Assembly (NCBI GenBank): GCA_964621555.1
Contig: CAZUOO010000007.1
Location: 1-31,278 of the forward strand
Length of the DNA stretch: 31,278 nucleotides
Reading direction: 5' to 3'
Origin: UBA2022 sp964621555
Lineage (GTDB): Bacteria; Patescibacteriota; Dojkabacteria; SC72
Shown: in pieces, positions 6,571-13,621 of the stretch
How the letters are laid out: each line of letters opens with the position of its first letter
Position numbering within the stretch: position 1 is the stretch's first letter
Position numbers and translations under genes: made by a program
Notes under the pieces: generated by a model
Seen by the model: only the letters and a program-made list of their open reading frames with translations
What the model was told of the DNA's origin: nothing
Databases searched by the model: none

Positions 6571-9060
6571 ATGGAGAGAAAAGATTCTTCAGTACTGTCA
6601 AAACTCAGTGAGAACGCCAAAACGGCGTTGCGTATCTCACTTGAGATATCCAAATCAATGGGGTCGGATAATGTAAAACCGATTCATATCTTTTTAGGGC
6701 TTGCCCTAAATACTAAATCACTAGCTTCTCAGACTCTTAAATCTATGGGGGTTGAGATTAATAAACTGGTGGAATCAATAGTAGGAGGTGCGGTTACAGG
6801 TTTAAGCATAGATAAATATGCTGAGATTAATATTGCACTTTCATCCGAATCTCAAGAGGTAATACGTAGTGCATATGCACTAGCTAATAGAATGTCACAT
6901 GTGTACGTTGGAAGTGAGCATATCCTTCTTGCAATTTTAAAGGATTCAAATTCTCCTGATGCAAAGATACTTTTCAAGAATGGATTGGACTACGAAACGG
7001 TGGAAGATGCTCTGCTTAATTTTGCTACATATCCTGCCGGTATACTCTCTAATCCTGAGAATGGAGGTGGGCAAATGGAGCAGTCTGCACTCAATGCATT
7101 TGGAAGGGATTTGGTAAATGATGCTAGGGAGGGTATTTTAGACCCAATTATAGGTAGGGAGGTTGAGTTGGATAAAATCATAAATGTACTGTCTAGAAGA
7201 AAGAAGAACAATCCTTTGATTGTGGGGGAGGCTGGTGTAGGTAAAAGTGCATTGGTGGAGGCACTGGCTCAAAGAATTGCAGATGGAAATGTCCCTAATT
7301 CTCTTAGAGATACTAAAATAATACTGTTGGACGTTTCTGGGATAATGGCAGGGAGTAAGATGCGGGGGGATGTAGAAGAGAAGATGATTGCAATTATTAA
7401 AGAAGTTACCTCAACCCCCAACGTTATTCTTTTCATTGATGAGATACATAACGTCCTTAATTCAGGTATTCCAGGTATGCCATCTGATCTAGTTGGTATA
7501 TTGAAACCGGCATTAACACGAGGTGATTTTAGGTGTATTGGTGCCACAACCTCTTCTGAATATACCAAATACATGGAAGAAGATAACGCCCTCGTTCGAA
7601 GGTTTCAGGTGGTGTATGTAGAAGAAACTTCTGCACAGGATGCTGTTAAAATTCTTCGAAGAATCAAACCAATATTAGAATCACATCACAATGTGAGAAT
7701 AGGGAAAGATGCAATTGAAAATACTGTTAAGCTTGCTCAGAGGTATGTGAGTGATAGATATCTTCCAGATAAAGCGATCGATTTGCTAGATGAGGCGGCA
7801 GCTACACGTAAGCTTGATGTTGAAAAGAACTATTCCCACCTCTCCACTCTGATGGCTGAACTTCGTACCCTTCAACTTGAAAAAGAGGTTAATATTAAAA
7901 AGGGGTTGATGAAAGAGGCTTTAGAACTTAAAGATGAGGAAGATCAGTTGAAGAAAGATATTAAGAAGTTGGAGATGAAGAGAAATAAAAGTCAGAGGAG
8001 TAGGGAGTATGAGGTTGATGTTAATACCATTCGTAATGTAGTAAGTAAGTGGACAGGCATTCCTGTCTCTACACTTGGTAATAATGAAAAATCTTCTCTG
8101 CTAAGTCTAAATCGTACGCTTGCAAAGAAAGTCGTGGGGCAGGGTGAAGCGGTCGAGGCTGTGGCTAATGCAATTAAAAGGGCGCGTACTGGTATTTCAG
8201 ATGAAGATAGGCCATGGGCGTCTTTTCTTTTTCTCGGCCCAACTGGTGTAGGTAAAACAGAATTGGCAAAAGTCTTAACTACCTCTCTCTTTGGTAATGA
8301 GGATAGATTGATACAGATAGATATGAGTGAAATGATGGAGATGCATAGTGTTTCTAAACTAATTGGTTCTCCACCAGGATACGTTGGGTATAGAGAAGGG
8401 GGGCAGTTGACAGAAAAAATTAGGCAACAACCACATAGTGTGATTCTTTTTGATGAGATTGAAAAAGCCCATCCTGATATACTAAATATCTTGCTTCAGA
8501 TTCTTGAGTATGGTCATCTAACGGATGGGAAGGGAAGGAAAGTGAATTTTAAAAATACCGTGATAATCCTCACTTCTAATATTGGTGCGGAAGAGATCAA
8601 GAAAGATAGGATACTCGGATTTATTGGAGATAGCAATGTAGAGGCCGATTCAACTGATGTAGAGAATGCCTACGAATCAATGAAGAATACTTTGATGAAA
8701 GAGCTTAGGGATACATTAAGACCAGAGTTGATAAACAGGTTAGATGACATAGTTATATTTAGATCTCTCACCAAGGAAGATGCTTCAAAAATTGTTGAAT
8801 TGTTAATTAACGAGTTAAATATCCGGTTGAAAAATCAGGGTATTAAGGTTAACCTTGATAAGAAGGTGAGGATGCATATTGTGGAGGATGGCTTTAGTGA
8901 AGAGTATGGGGCAAGACCACTTCGGAGATTGCTTCAAGACTCAGTTGAAAATGTAGTTGCAAACTATCTTCTCTCACATGAAATTGAAAAGGATGTTAAA
9001 ACAAAATTACATACTTTAAACCTTGTCTTGAAGGATAAGGAGATAATAATTGCCAATTAA
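6571..9060 (+). CDS. clpC: ClpC-type AAA+ unfoldase of the Clp protease
   Basis: This 829-residue protein has two AAA+ modules. Order: Clp N domain with two repeats (about 10-150), Walker A GEAGVGKS (219-226) and Walker B ILFIDE (Asp290, Glu291), then a short middle domain containing a UVR-like segment (about 430-465), then the second Walker A GPTGVGKT (556-563) and Walker B ILFDEIEKAH. The short UVR-bearing middle domain indicates ClpC rather than ClpB, whose long coiled-coil propeller is absent. LGF in KDRILGFIGD fits the ClpP-binding tripeptide. It would unfold proteins and feed them to ClpP; clpP is not in the window. The stop codon abuts the radA ATG, so the two are cotranscribed. No Shine-Dalgarno sequence is seen. 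Confidence 0.93.
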   Translation: MERKDSSVLSKLSENAKTALRISLEISKSMGSDNVKPIHIFLGLALNTKSLASQTLKSMGVEINKLVESIVGGAVTGLSIDKYAEINIALSSESQEVIRSAYALANRMSHVYVGSEHILLAILKDSNSPDAKILFKNGLDYETVEDALLNFATYPAGILSNPENGGGQMEQSALNAFGRDLVNDAREGILDPIIGREVELDKIINVLSRRKKNNPLIVGEAGVGKSALVEALAQRIADGNVPNSLRDTKIILLDVSGIMAGSKMRGDVEEKMIAIIKEVTSTPNVILFIDEIHNVLNSGIPGMPSDLVGILKPALTRGDFRCIGATTSSEYTKYMEEDNALVRRFQVVYVEETSAQDAVKILRRIKPILESHHNVRIGKDAIENTVKLAQRYVSDRYLPDKAIDLLDEAAATRKLDVEKNYSHLSTLMAELRTLQLEKEVNIKKGLMKEALELKDEEDQLKKDIKKLEMKRNKSQRSREYEVDVNTIRNVVSKWTGIPVSTLGNNEKSSLLSLNRTLAKKVVGQGEAVEAVANAIKRARTGISDEDRPWASFLFLGPTGVGKTELAKVLTTSLFGNEDRLIQIDMSEMMEMHSVSKLIGSPPGYVGYREGGQLTEKIRQQPHSVILFDEIEKAHPDILNILLQILEYGHLTDGKGRKVNFKNTVIILTSNIGAEEIKKDRILGFIGDSNVEADSTDVENAYESMKNTLMKELRDTLRPELINRLDDIVIFRSLTKEDASKIVELLINELNIRLKNQGIKVNLDKKVRMHIVEDGFSEEYGARPLRRLLQDSVENVVANYLLSHEIEKDVKTKLHTLNLVLKDKEIIIAN

Positions 9061-10079
9061 ATGAGCTATTTCTGTACAAATTGTGGTAGTGAATTCCCAA
9101 AGTGGTCGGGGAAATGTTCAACGTGCGGTGAATGGGATAGTCTTGCCCAGTCAAAGTTCGAAGAGGTTGGAAAGAAGTCTGCTTCTGGTAAATCTAGGAG
9201 TAAATCTGCCACTGTAATCACGTTGGATGAAATCTCAAAACAGAAACCACTCGATATGGTGAGGTTAAGTACTGGTTTTAAAGAATTTGATAGGGTGATG
9301 GGTGGAGGGATTGTACCTGGAAGTATTGCATTAATTGCAGGGGAACCGGGGATTGGTAAATCTACCCTGCTGTTGCAGATAGCACTTAAACTCGCAAAAA
9401 ATAGTAAGGTGTTATACATCTCTGGGGAGGAGTCAATCTCTCAAATATACTCTAGGGTATCTAGGGTTGATAATAGTACCTCCTATAGTAATCTTAACCT
9501 TTCTATCTCTGATGAGACTAGTATGGAGGCAATTTCTGATCTTGTAGCAACAGAGTCTCCATCTTTGGTAATCGTTGATTCAATTCAATCTCTAGAGTCT
9601 GAAAGTGTGAGGAGTTCAGCAGGTAGTATAGGGCAGGTTAGAGTTTGCGGTGCACTTTTAACTCGTTTAGCTAAAGATTTAAACATTCCAATTATCGTTG
9701 TTGGGCAGATAAATAAGGAAGGGAGTATTGCGGGACCTAAGGTGTTGGAACACGTGGTCGATACTGTCCTTAATTTTGAAGGAGGGGAGTTTAATACTTT
9801 TAGAGTTCTACGCTCCATCAAAAATAGGTTTGGCTCTACAAATGAAATTGGAGTTTTTGAAATGAAAGAGCTGGGGTTGGAAGAGGTGGAAAACCCTTCT
9901 AAATTATTTTTAGATAGTGAGGGTGGGATGTCTGGAAGTGCAATTGGTGCGGTTATGCAGGGTTCTAGGATTGTTTTTGTTGAAGTACAAGCATTGGTAA
10001 ATGAGAGAGGTATGGAGTCTGGTCCCTTGCGCAGGGTTGCAAATGGTATTAAAAAGCCTCGTCTAGATATGCTTTGTGC
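9061..10079 (+). CDS. radA: DNA repair protein RadA, 3' end lost in an assembly gap
   Basis: About 339 residues of a protein normally near 450 are present. The N-terminal zinc finger has CTNCG and CSTCGEW (C-x2-C twice). The RecA-like core has Walker A GEPGIGKST, the Walker B region SLVIVDSIQSL, and the RadA-specific KNRFG motif (in IKNRFGSTNE). The Lon-like C-terminal domain begins (VEVQALVN, GPLRRVANGIKKPRLDML) and is cut by the gap at 10080. RadA drives branch migration of recombination intermediates, including during DNA uptake, which fits the com genes further along. The sequence after the gap does not encode a recognisable RadA tail, so the stop lies in the unsequenced gap. Confidence 0.93.
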
Positions 10080-10179
10080 NNNNNNNNNNNNNNNNNNNNN
10101 NNNNNNNNNNNNNNNNNNNNNNNNNNNNNNNNNNNNNNNNNNNNNNNNNNNNNNNNNNNNNNNNNNNNNNNNNNNNNNN
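10080..10179. other. Assembly gap (100 N)
   Basis: A run of exactly 100 Ns, probably a nominal gap size. At least about 110 codons of radA should fall here, so the true gap is probably longer than 100 bases. Confidence 0.98.
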
Positions 10180-10209
10180 CTTGTGTACGATGTGTATAAC
10201 TGTTATAGG

Positions 10210-10239
10210 TTGACATGTTATTTCTGTATAGGGTATAAT
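10210..10239 (+). promoter_or_regulatory. Consensus promoter before the structured RNA region
   Basis: Perfect TTGACA (10210-10215) and perfect TATAAT (10234-10239), separated by 18 nt. This is the best sigma-70-type match in the window. Transcription would start near 10246, and no credible protein gene follows for 330 nt. Confidence 0.75.
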
Positions 10240-10245
10240 GAATTG

Positions 10246-10430
10246 TTATTTGATAAGTAAGGTGTGGATATCAAAGGGTTTTCCCTTTGTCTGGGATGTT
10301 AAACATTGCTGGGCAAAAGGAAAACCTTTTGATTACATTCGTCTCTTTCTCCCAGGGTTTGGTTATGGTATCCCCATTTACTGGGCCCTCGGAAAAGGAG
10401 ATGGTGCATAGATGCACTTCGATTTTTTTG
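10246..10430 (+). ncRNA. Candidate structured small RNA of unknown family
   Basis: A transcript of about 185 nt is predicted between the consensus promoter and a terminator-like site. It contains AAAGGG-TTTT-CCCTTT (10273-10288) and AAAAGG-AAAA-CCTTTT (10315-10330): two hairpins whose loops, and whose whole arms, are complementary to each other. Paired together (10270-10289 with 10314-10333) they give a 20-position helix with one G-U and one C-A mismatch, closing a 24-nt loop. CTGGG occurs at 10291, 10309 and 10381, and its complement CCCAG once at 10351, allowing alternative pairings. The length resembles 6S RNA, but I do not see the 6S closing stem. It is not recognisable as tmRNA, RNase P RNA or SRP RNA. 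Confidence 0.5.
10403..10429 (+). terminator. Terminator-like hairpin after the candidate RNA
   Basis: GTGCA and TGCAC pair around a TAGA loop (10404-10417), extended by one G-T pair, and a run of seven T follows at 10423-10429. The stem is short and the T-run starts five bases after it, so this is a moderate match. Confidence 0.5.
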
Positions 10431-10441
10431 TATTTATATAA

Positions 10442-10480
10442 GGTACTAAAAGATCGGGGTCGGTCGGGGCAGTACCGATC
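10442..10480 (+). repeat. Two overlapping, mutually exclusive inverted repeats
   Basis: GGTACT (10442-10447) pairs with AGTACC (10471-10476), and GATCGG (10452-10457) pairs with CCGATC (10475-10480). The two stems share bases and cannot form at once. Between them lies a G-rich stretch with two GGGG runs, unusual in this AT-rich DNA. It sits upstream of the rho promoter, so it is either the tail of the preceding transcript or a DNA element. Confidence 0.45.
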
Positions 10481-10493
10481 CCACTCTTTCTAT

Positions 10494-10522
10494 TTGACAT
10501 ATTTATATCTCTTTCATATACT
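10494..10522 (+). promoter_or_regulatory. Promoter for rho
   Basis: Perfect TTGACA (10494-10499) and TATACT (10517-10522), 17 nt apart. Transcription would start near 10530, giving a leader of about 48 nt before the rho ATG at 10578. Confidence 0.7.
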
Positions 10523-10577
10523 GGGTTATACTTGTCATTTGTATTCATTTATTTCTTAAATTTTTCCCATAACTATA

Positions 10578-11834
10578 ATGGATTTAACACTAAAAGAACT
10601 GGAAAGCAAAACGATTGCTGATTTACGCATTAAAGCTAAAGGACTCGGTATGGAGGACTTCATGGAGTTGCCAAAACGAGACCTAATGATTGAAATACTA
10701 AAGAGGTCTTCTGAAAAAGAAGGCTTTATTTTTGTAGAGGGTATATTAGATGTGATGAATGATGGTTCACACGGTGTATTGAGAACCGATGGAATGCTAC
10801 CAGGTGAGAACGATGTTTATATTTCTGGGTCGCAAATTAAGAAGTTTGGACTTAGATCTGGAGACGTGGTTACAGGTCCTGCAAGATTACCAAAGGATAA
10901 GGAGAAGTATTTGAGTTTGTTAAGAGTTGATACTGTATATGGAAAACCTGCAAATGAAGCTGCTTCAAGACCTTTCTTTCATAAGCTTACCCCTATATTC
11001 CCAAACAAGCAGATTAAACTAGAGACTGATTCAGATGTTATATCAACTAGAGTGATTGATTTGCTGTCTCCAATTGGTTTTGGACAGAGGTCTATGGTGG
11101 TTTCACCTCCAAAGGCTGGTAAGACATGGTTAATGAAGTCAATTGCAGATGGTATTGCTAAAAATCATAAGGAAGCAAAGATAATTGTAGTATTGGTTGG
11201 TGAGAGACCAGAAGAGGTCACAGATATGCAAAGAAGCGTTAAGGGAGAGGTTTATGCCTCTAACTTTGATGAGCTTCCTGAGCATAACTGTAGAGTGGCT
11301 GAAATGGCTCTTGAAAAGGCAAAGAGAATGGTTGAATGGGGAGAGGACGTGATCATCCTTATGGATAGTATCACAAGACTTGCTCGTGCATATAACATTA
11401 CAATGCCAACATCAGGTAAGACATTGTCTGGTGGATTTGATCCTGTGGCGCTATATCCACCAAAAAGATTCTTCGGTGCTGCTAGAAACTTCGAAGAGGG
11501 TGGTAGTCTCACTATCATTGCAACTGCTCTTGTTGATACAGGAAGTAGGATGGATGATCTAGTGTATGAGGAATTCAAAGGTACGGGTAACATGGAACTC
11601 CACTTAGATAGAAAGCTCGCAAATAGAAGGATCTATCCTGCTATTGATGTCGTTAACTCTGGTACTAGAAACGAAGAGAATCTTCTTTCGAAGGAAGTTC
11701 TTAATCAGTCATGGAGAATTAGAAGAATGTTAGAGCTATTAGATTCAAATGAGAGTCCAACAGAGGTACTTGTAAGTCAGATGAAAAGGACCAAGAGCAA
11801 TGAGGAATTCCTCGCTACATTGCATGAAGCCTAA
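10578..11834 (+). CDS. rho: Transcription termination factor Rho
   Basis: This 418-residue protein matches E. coli Rho (419) in length. The N-terminal helix bundle (LKELESKTIADLRIKAKGLG) is followed by the RNA-binding cold-shock-like domain (EGILDVMNDGSHGVLRTDG). The ATPase core has Walker A PPKAGKT (177-183), GERPEEVTDMQRSV, and Walker B VIILMDSITRLARAYN. The Q-loop/R-loop region KTLSGGFDPVALYPPKRFFGAARN is present, quoted here as separate recognisable parts. Rho is a hexameric RNA-dependent helicase that ends transcription; its presence may explain why several hairpins in this window lack T-runs. ATG 10578 agrees with the family's N-terminus. The gene ends six bases before the next -10 box. 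Confidence 0.96.
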   Translation: MDLTLKELESKTIADLRIKAKGLGMEDFMELPKRDLMIEILKRSSEKEGFIFVEGILDVMNDGSHGVLRTDGMLPGENDVYISGSQIKKFGLRSGDVVTGPARLPKDKEKYLSLLRVDTVYGKPANEAASRPFFHKLTPIFPNKQIKLETDSDVISTRVIDLLSPIGFGQRSMVVSPPKAGKTWLMKSIADGIAKNHKEAKIIVVLVGERPEEVTDMQRSVKGEVYASNFDELPEHNCRVAEMALEKAKRMVEWGEDVIILMDSITRLARAYNITMPTSGKTLSGGFDPVALYPPKRFFGAARNFEEGGSLTIIATALVDTGSRMDDLVYEEFKGTGNMELHLDRKLANRRIYPAIDVVNSGTRNEENLLSKEVLNQSWRIRRMLELLDSNESPTEVLVSQMKRTKSNEEFLATLHEA

Positions 11835-11839
11835 TCTGC

Positions 11840-11845
11840 TATAAT
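11840..11845 (+). promoter_or_regulatory. -10 box for the M23 peptidase gene, nearly leaderless
   Basis: A perfect TATAAT ends only 8 nt before the ATG at 11854, so the transcript would begin at or within a couple of bases of the start codon. Confidence 0.55.
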
Positions 11846-11853
11846 AGGGAATT

Positions 11854-13245
11854 ATGAAAAAGAACGATGACGAATCGTTACAAGGTATATCTGGAATTAG
11901 TTTCAGAAGTCTAACTAAGACATTAGAGATTGAGGGGGACAACCTTTATCAAGACACTGATGTTTTTACAGATGATGATAGGTCTGTTTTTCACAAATTC
12001 TCTTCGAGGGCTAACTCTTTTATTGAAGCTATAGATAAAAAGCTTTACGGTAGGGTTAATATATTCAAATTCCTTTTCGATTTAGTCGTATACCTATTCT
12101 TAAGGTTTAGGGTGGTTACAATATTAGTAGCAGTCTTTTTTGAAGTTATTTCTTCGTCTTTTGATAGATCCAAATCGGTACTCGTTAAACATCTTTTCTG
12201 GGGAAGAGGGAATATCTTCAAATTTTCAATACAGTTTGTATCTGCAATCGTTTTGGTAATCATTCTCCTTTCTTATCCATATAGGCTTCAGCCTGTAGTG
12301 CTGTCAACTACATCAAGCCTAGAATCTCCAATCTATGCTCAGCAAGATATTGTGAAGCTAGGTGGTTCTGTTGATACTCCAATCCCTGAAGATAGGAAGA
12401 GTTATGATTCAACTATATATGTAGTTAAGAGCGGGGATACCATAAGTAGGATTGCCGATTTACAGGGCATTAGTGTAGATACTGTTATGTGGGCGAATAA
12501 TCTAACATCTTCTAGTTTCATTCGTCCTGGAGATAAGCTAATAATTCCTCCCGGTGATGGTGTAATGGTTGATACTAAAAAGGGTGATACTGTAGAGAAG
12601 CTTGCAAAAACATATAATTCAAACCCTCAGTTAATTCTTGAAGCTAATAAAGAGAGTTTGCTTCCTCCAAACTATGAAATTAGGGCAGGTGAAAAACTCT
12701 TTATTCCAGATGGAAGGCCTCCACAACCTGTGGCTCCAGTGAGACCAATATACTCTGGTGTGGTGGCATCTCGTCCGTATACGCCTGTGTATTCTAGTCC
12801 CACCGTTCCTGGTGTGGGTCGATTTATGAGCTGGCCAGTTGCAAGAGGTGGTTCTGTTTCCCAGTGCTATAGTAGGTGGCACAATGGTATTGATATTGCC
12901 GACCGTTCATATCCTAACCTTGTGGCTGTGGCGCCAGGTAGGGTAACATTCGCAGGTTGTCAGTCTGGTGCGTGTCCTGCCCCTGGAGCTTTGGTAGGGG
13001 GGTACGGTCTAGCATGGACAGTTATAATTGATCACGGAAATGGTCTTTCTAGTGTATACGGTCACATGCATTCTATCTATGTAAGGAACGGTCAGAGTGT
13101 AGCTGCTGGTCAAGCATTAGGTAAGATGGGACAGACAGGTACTGCATACGGTGTGCACGTACACTTCATGTTAATTAGAAGCAATGGGGGATGGAGTCAT
13201 GTAAACCCTGCTCCATACTTTAAAACTTCAATGTGTGGGTATTAA
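11854..13245 (+). CDS. LysM-M23 metallopeptidase, membrane-anchored
   Basis: This 463-residue protein has an N-terminal region of about 75 residues, hydrophobic segments near 76-96 and 124-141, then two LysM peptidoglycan-binding domains (about 189-233, YVVKSGDTISRIADLQGIS; and 238-287). A Pro-rich linker leads to an M23 (LytM/lysostaphin-type) domain at about 335-455. Zinc ligands are visible: His343 and Asp347 in HNGIDIA, and His437 of HVHF (435-438); YGHMH is also present. It should cleave peptide cross-links in peptidoglycan outside the membrane, in growth or division. The ATG is fixed by the -10 box just upstream. Two membrane spans before the LysM domains are unusual; the N-terminal part may be cytoplasmic. 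Confidence 0.9.
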   Translation: MKKNDDESLQGISGISFRSLTKTLEIEGDNLYQDTDVFTDDDRSVFHKFSSRANSFIEAIDKKLYGRVNIFKFLFDLVVYLFLRFRVVTILVAVFFEVISSSFDRSKSVLVKHLFWGRGNIFKFSIQFVSAIVLVIILLSYPYRLQPVVLSTTSSLESPIYAQQDIVKLGGSVDTPIPEDRKSYDSTIYVVKSGDTISRIADLQGISVDTVMWANNLTSSSFIRPGDKLIIPPGDGVMVDTKKGDTVEKLAKTYNSNPQLILEANKESLLPPNYEIRAGEKLFIPDGRPPQPVAPVRPIYSGVVASRPYTPVYSSPTVPGVGRFMSWPVARGGSVSQCYSRWHNGIDIADRSYPNLVAVAPGRVTFAGCQSGACPAPGALVGGYGLAWTVIIDHGNGLSSVYGHMHSIYVRNGQSVAAGQALGKMGQTGTAYGVHVHFMLIRSNGGWSHVNPAPYFKTSMCGY

Positions 13246-13274
13246 CCTTTCTGGTATTCATTAGACTCTGGTTG

Positions 13275-13280
13275 TATAAT
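13275..13280 (+). promoter_or_regulatory. -10 box for the tRNA-Ala genes
   Basis: TATAAT at 13275-13280 lies 11 nt before the first tRNA. A second TATAAT (13286-13291) directly abuts the first tRNA base, too close to be its promoter. Confidence 0.45.
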
Positions 13281-13291
13281 TCTTGTATAAT

Positions 13292-13364
13292 GGGCTCATA
13301 GTTCAGTTGGTAGAACGTCGCACTCGCATTGCGAAGGTCGCCGGTCCGACTCCGGCTGAGTCCA
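13292..13364 (+). tRNA. tRNA-Ala, anticodon CGC
   Basis: A complete cloverleaf of 73 nt: acceptor GGGCTCA with TGAGTCC, D stem GTTC/GAAC, anticodon stem TCGCA/TGCGA with loop CTCGCAT (anticodon CGC), and T stem GCCGG/CCGGC. The acceptor contains the G3-U70 pair that defines tRNA-Ala. The discriminator is A and CCA is not encoded. It reads GCG codons. Confidence 0.95.
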
Positions 13365-13371
13365 TAAGCAC

Positions 13372-13448
13372 GGGCCTGTAGCTCAGTTGGCTAGAGCACT
13401 TCTATGGCATAGAAGGGGTCATGGGTTCAAGTCCCATCAGGTCCACCA
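13372..13448 (+). tRNA. tRNA-Ala, anticodon GGC, CCA encoded
   Basis: A complete cloverleaf: acceptor GGGCCTG/CAGGTCC with the G3-U70 alanine identity pair, D stem GCTC/GAGC, anticodon stem CTTCT/AGAAG with loop ATGGCAT (anticodon GGC), and T stem ATGGG/CCCAT. The body ends at the discriminator A at 13445, followed by an encoded CCA at 13446-13448. It lies 7 nt after the first tRNA-Ala and is surely cotranscribed. Confidence 0.95.
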
Positions 13449-13483
13449 AGTATTAACGATATCTATATTCCATTGTTAATACT
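13449..13483 (+). terminator. Inverted repeat after the tRNA-Ala pair
   Basis: AGTATTAAC and GTTAATACT form a perfect 9-bp stem with a 17-nt loop directly after the encoded CCA. Only a weak T-rich stretch follows; it may end or process the tRNA transcript. Confidence 0.35.
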
Positions 13484-13553
13484 TTAGATATATAATACCC
13501 CTATGGTTTACACACATAGATTCTGTAAAAACGTACTTATACTCGTAAATCTC

Positions 13554-13567
13554 CTCCCTTAGGGGAG
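13554..13567 (+). terminator. Small GC hairpin between tRNA-Ala and leuS
   Basis: CTCCC and GGGAG pair with a TTAG loop, followed by an AT-rich stretch ending in TTGTTT. This could be a terminator ahead of the leuS promoter; the T-tract is interrupted. The rest of 13449-13621 shows no gene, and no T-box sequence is seen before leuS. Confidence 0.35.
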
Positions 13568-13592
13568 TATATTGTTTCCTCAAAATTGATAC

Positions 13593-13598
13593 TATAAT
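13593..13598 (+). promoter_or_regulatory. -10 box for leuS
   Basis: A perfect TATAAT lies 23 nt before the leuS ATG, giving a leader of about 18 nt. The -35 region is weak. Confidence 0.5.
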
Positions 13599-13621
13599 CC
13601 TTAAATTATTACTTAAATACA

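Noticed and set aside
10180..10260. In-frame continuation of radA after the first gap
   Set aside because: The residues do not resemble a RadA C-terminus and the gap length is nominal; the stretch contains a consensus promoter instead.
10246..10430. Identification of the candidate RNA as 6S RNA
   Set aside because: The length and a CTGGGATGTT string are suggestive, but the 5' and 3' ends do not pair into a 6S closing stem.
10287..10559. A 90-codon open frame between radA and rho
   Set aside because: It runs through the structured RNA, its terminator and the rho promoter, and its composition is not protein-like.
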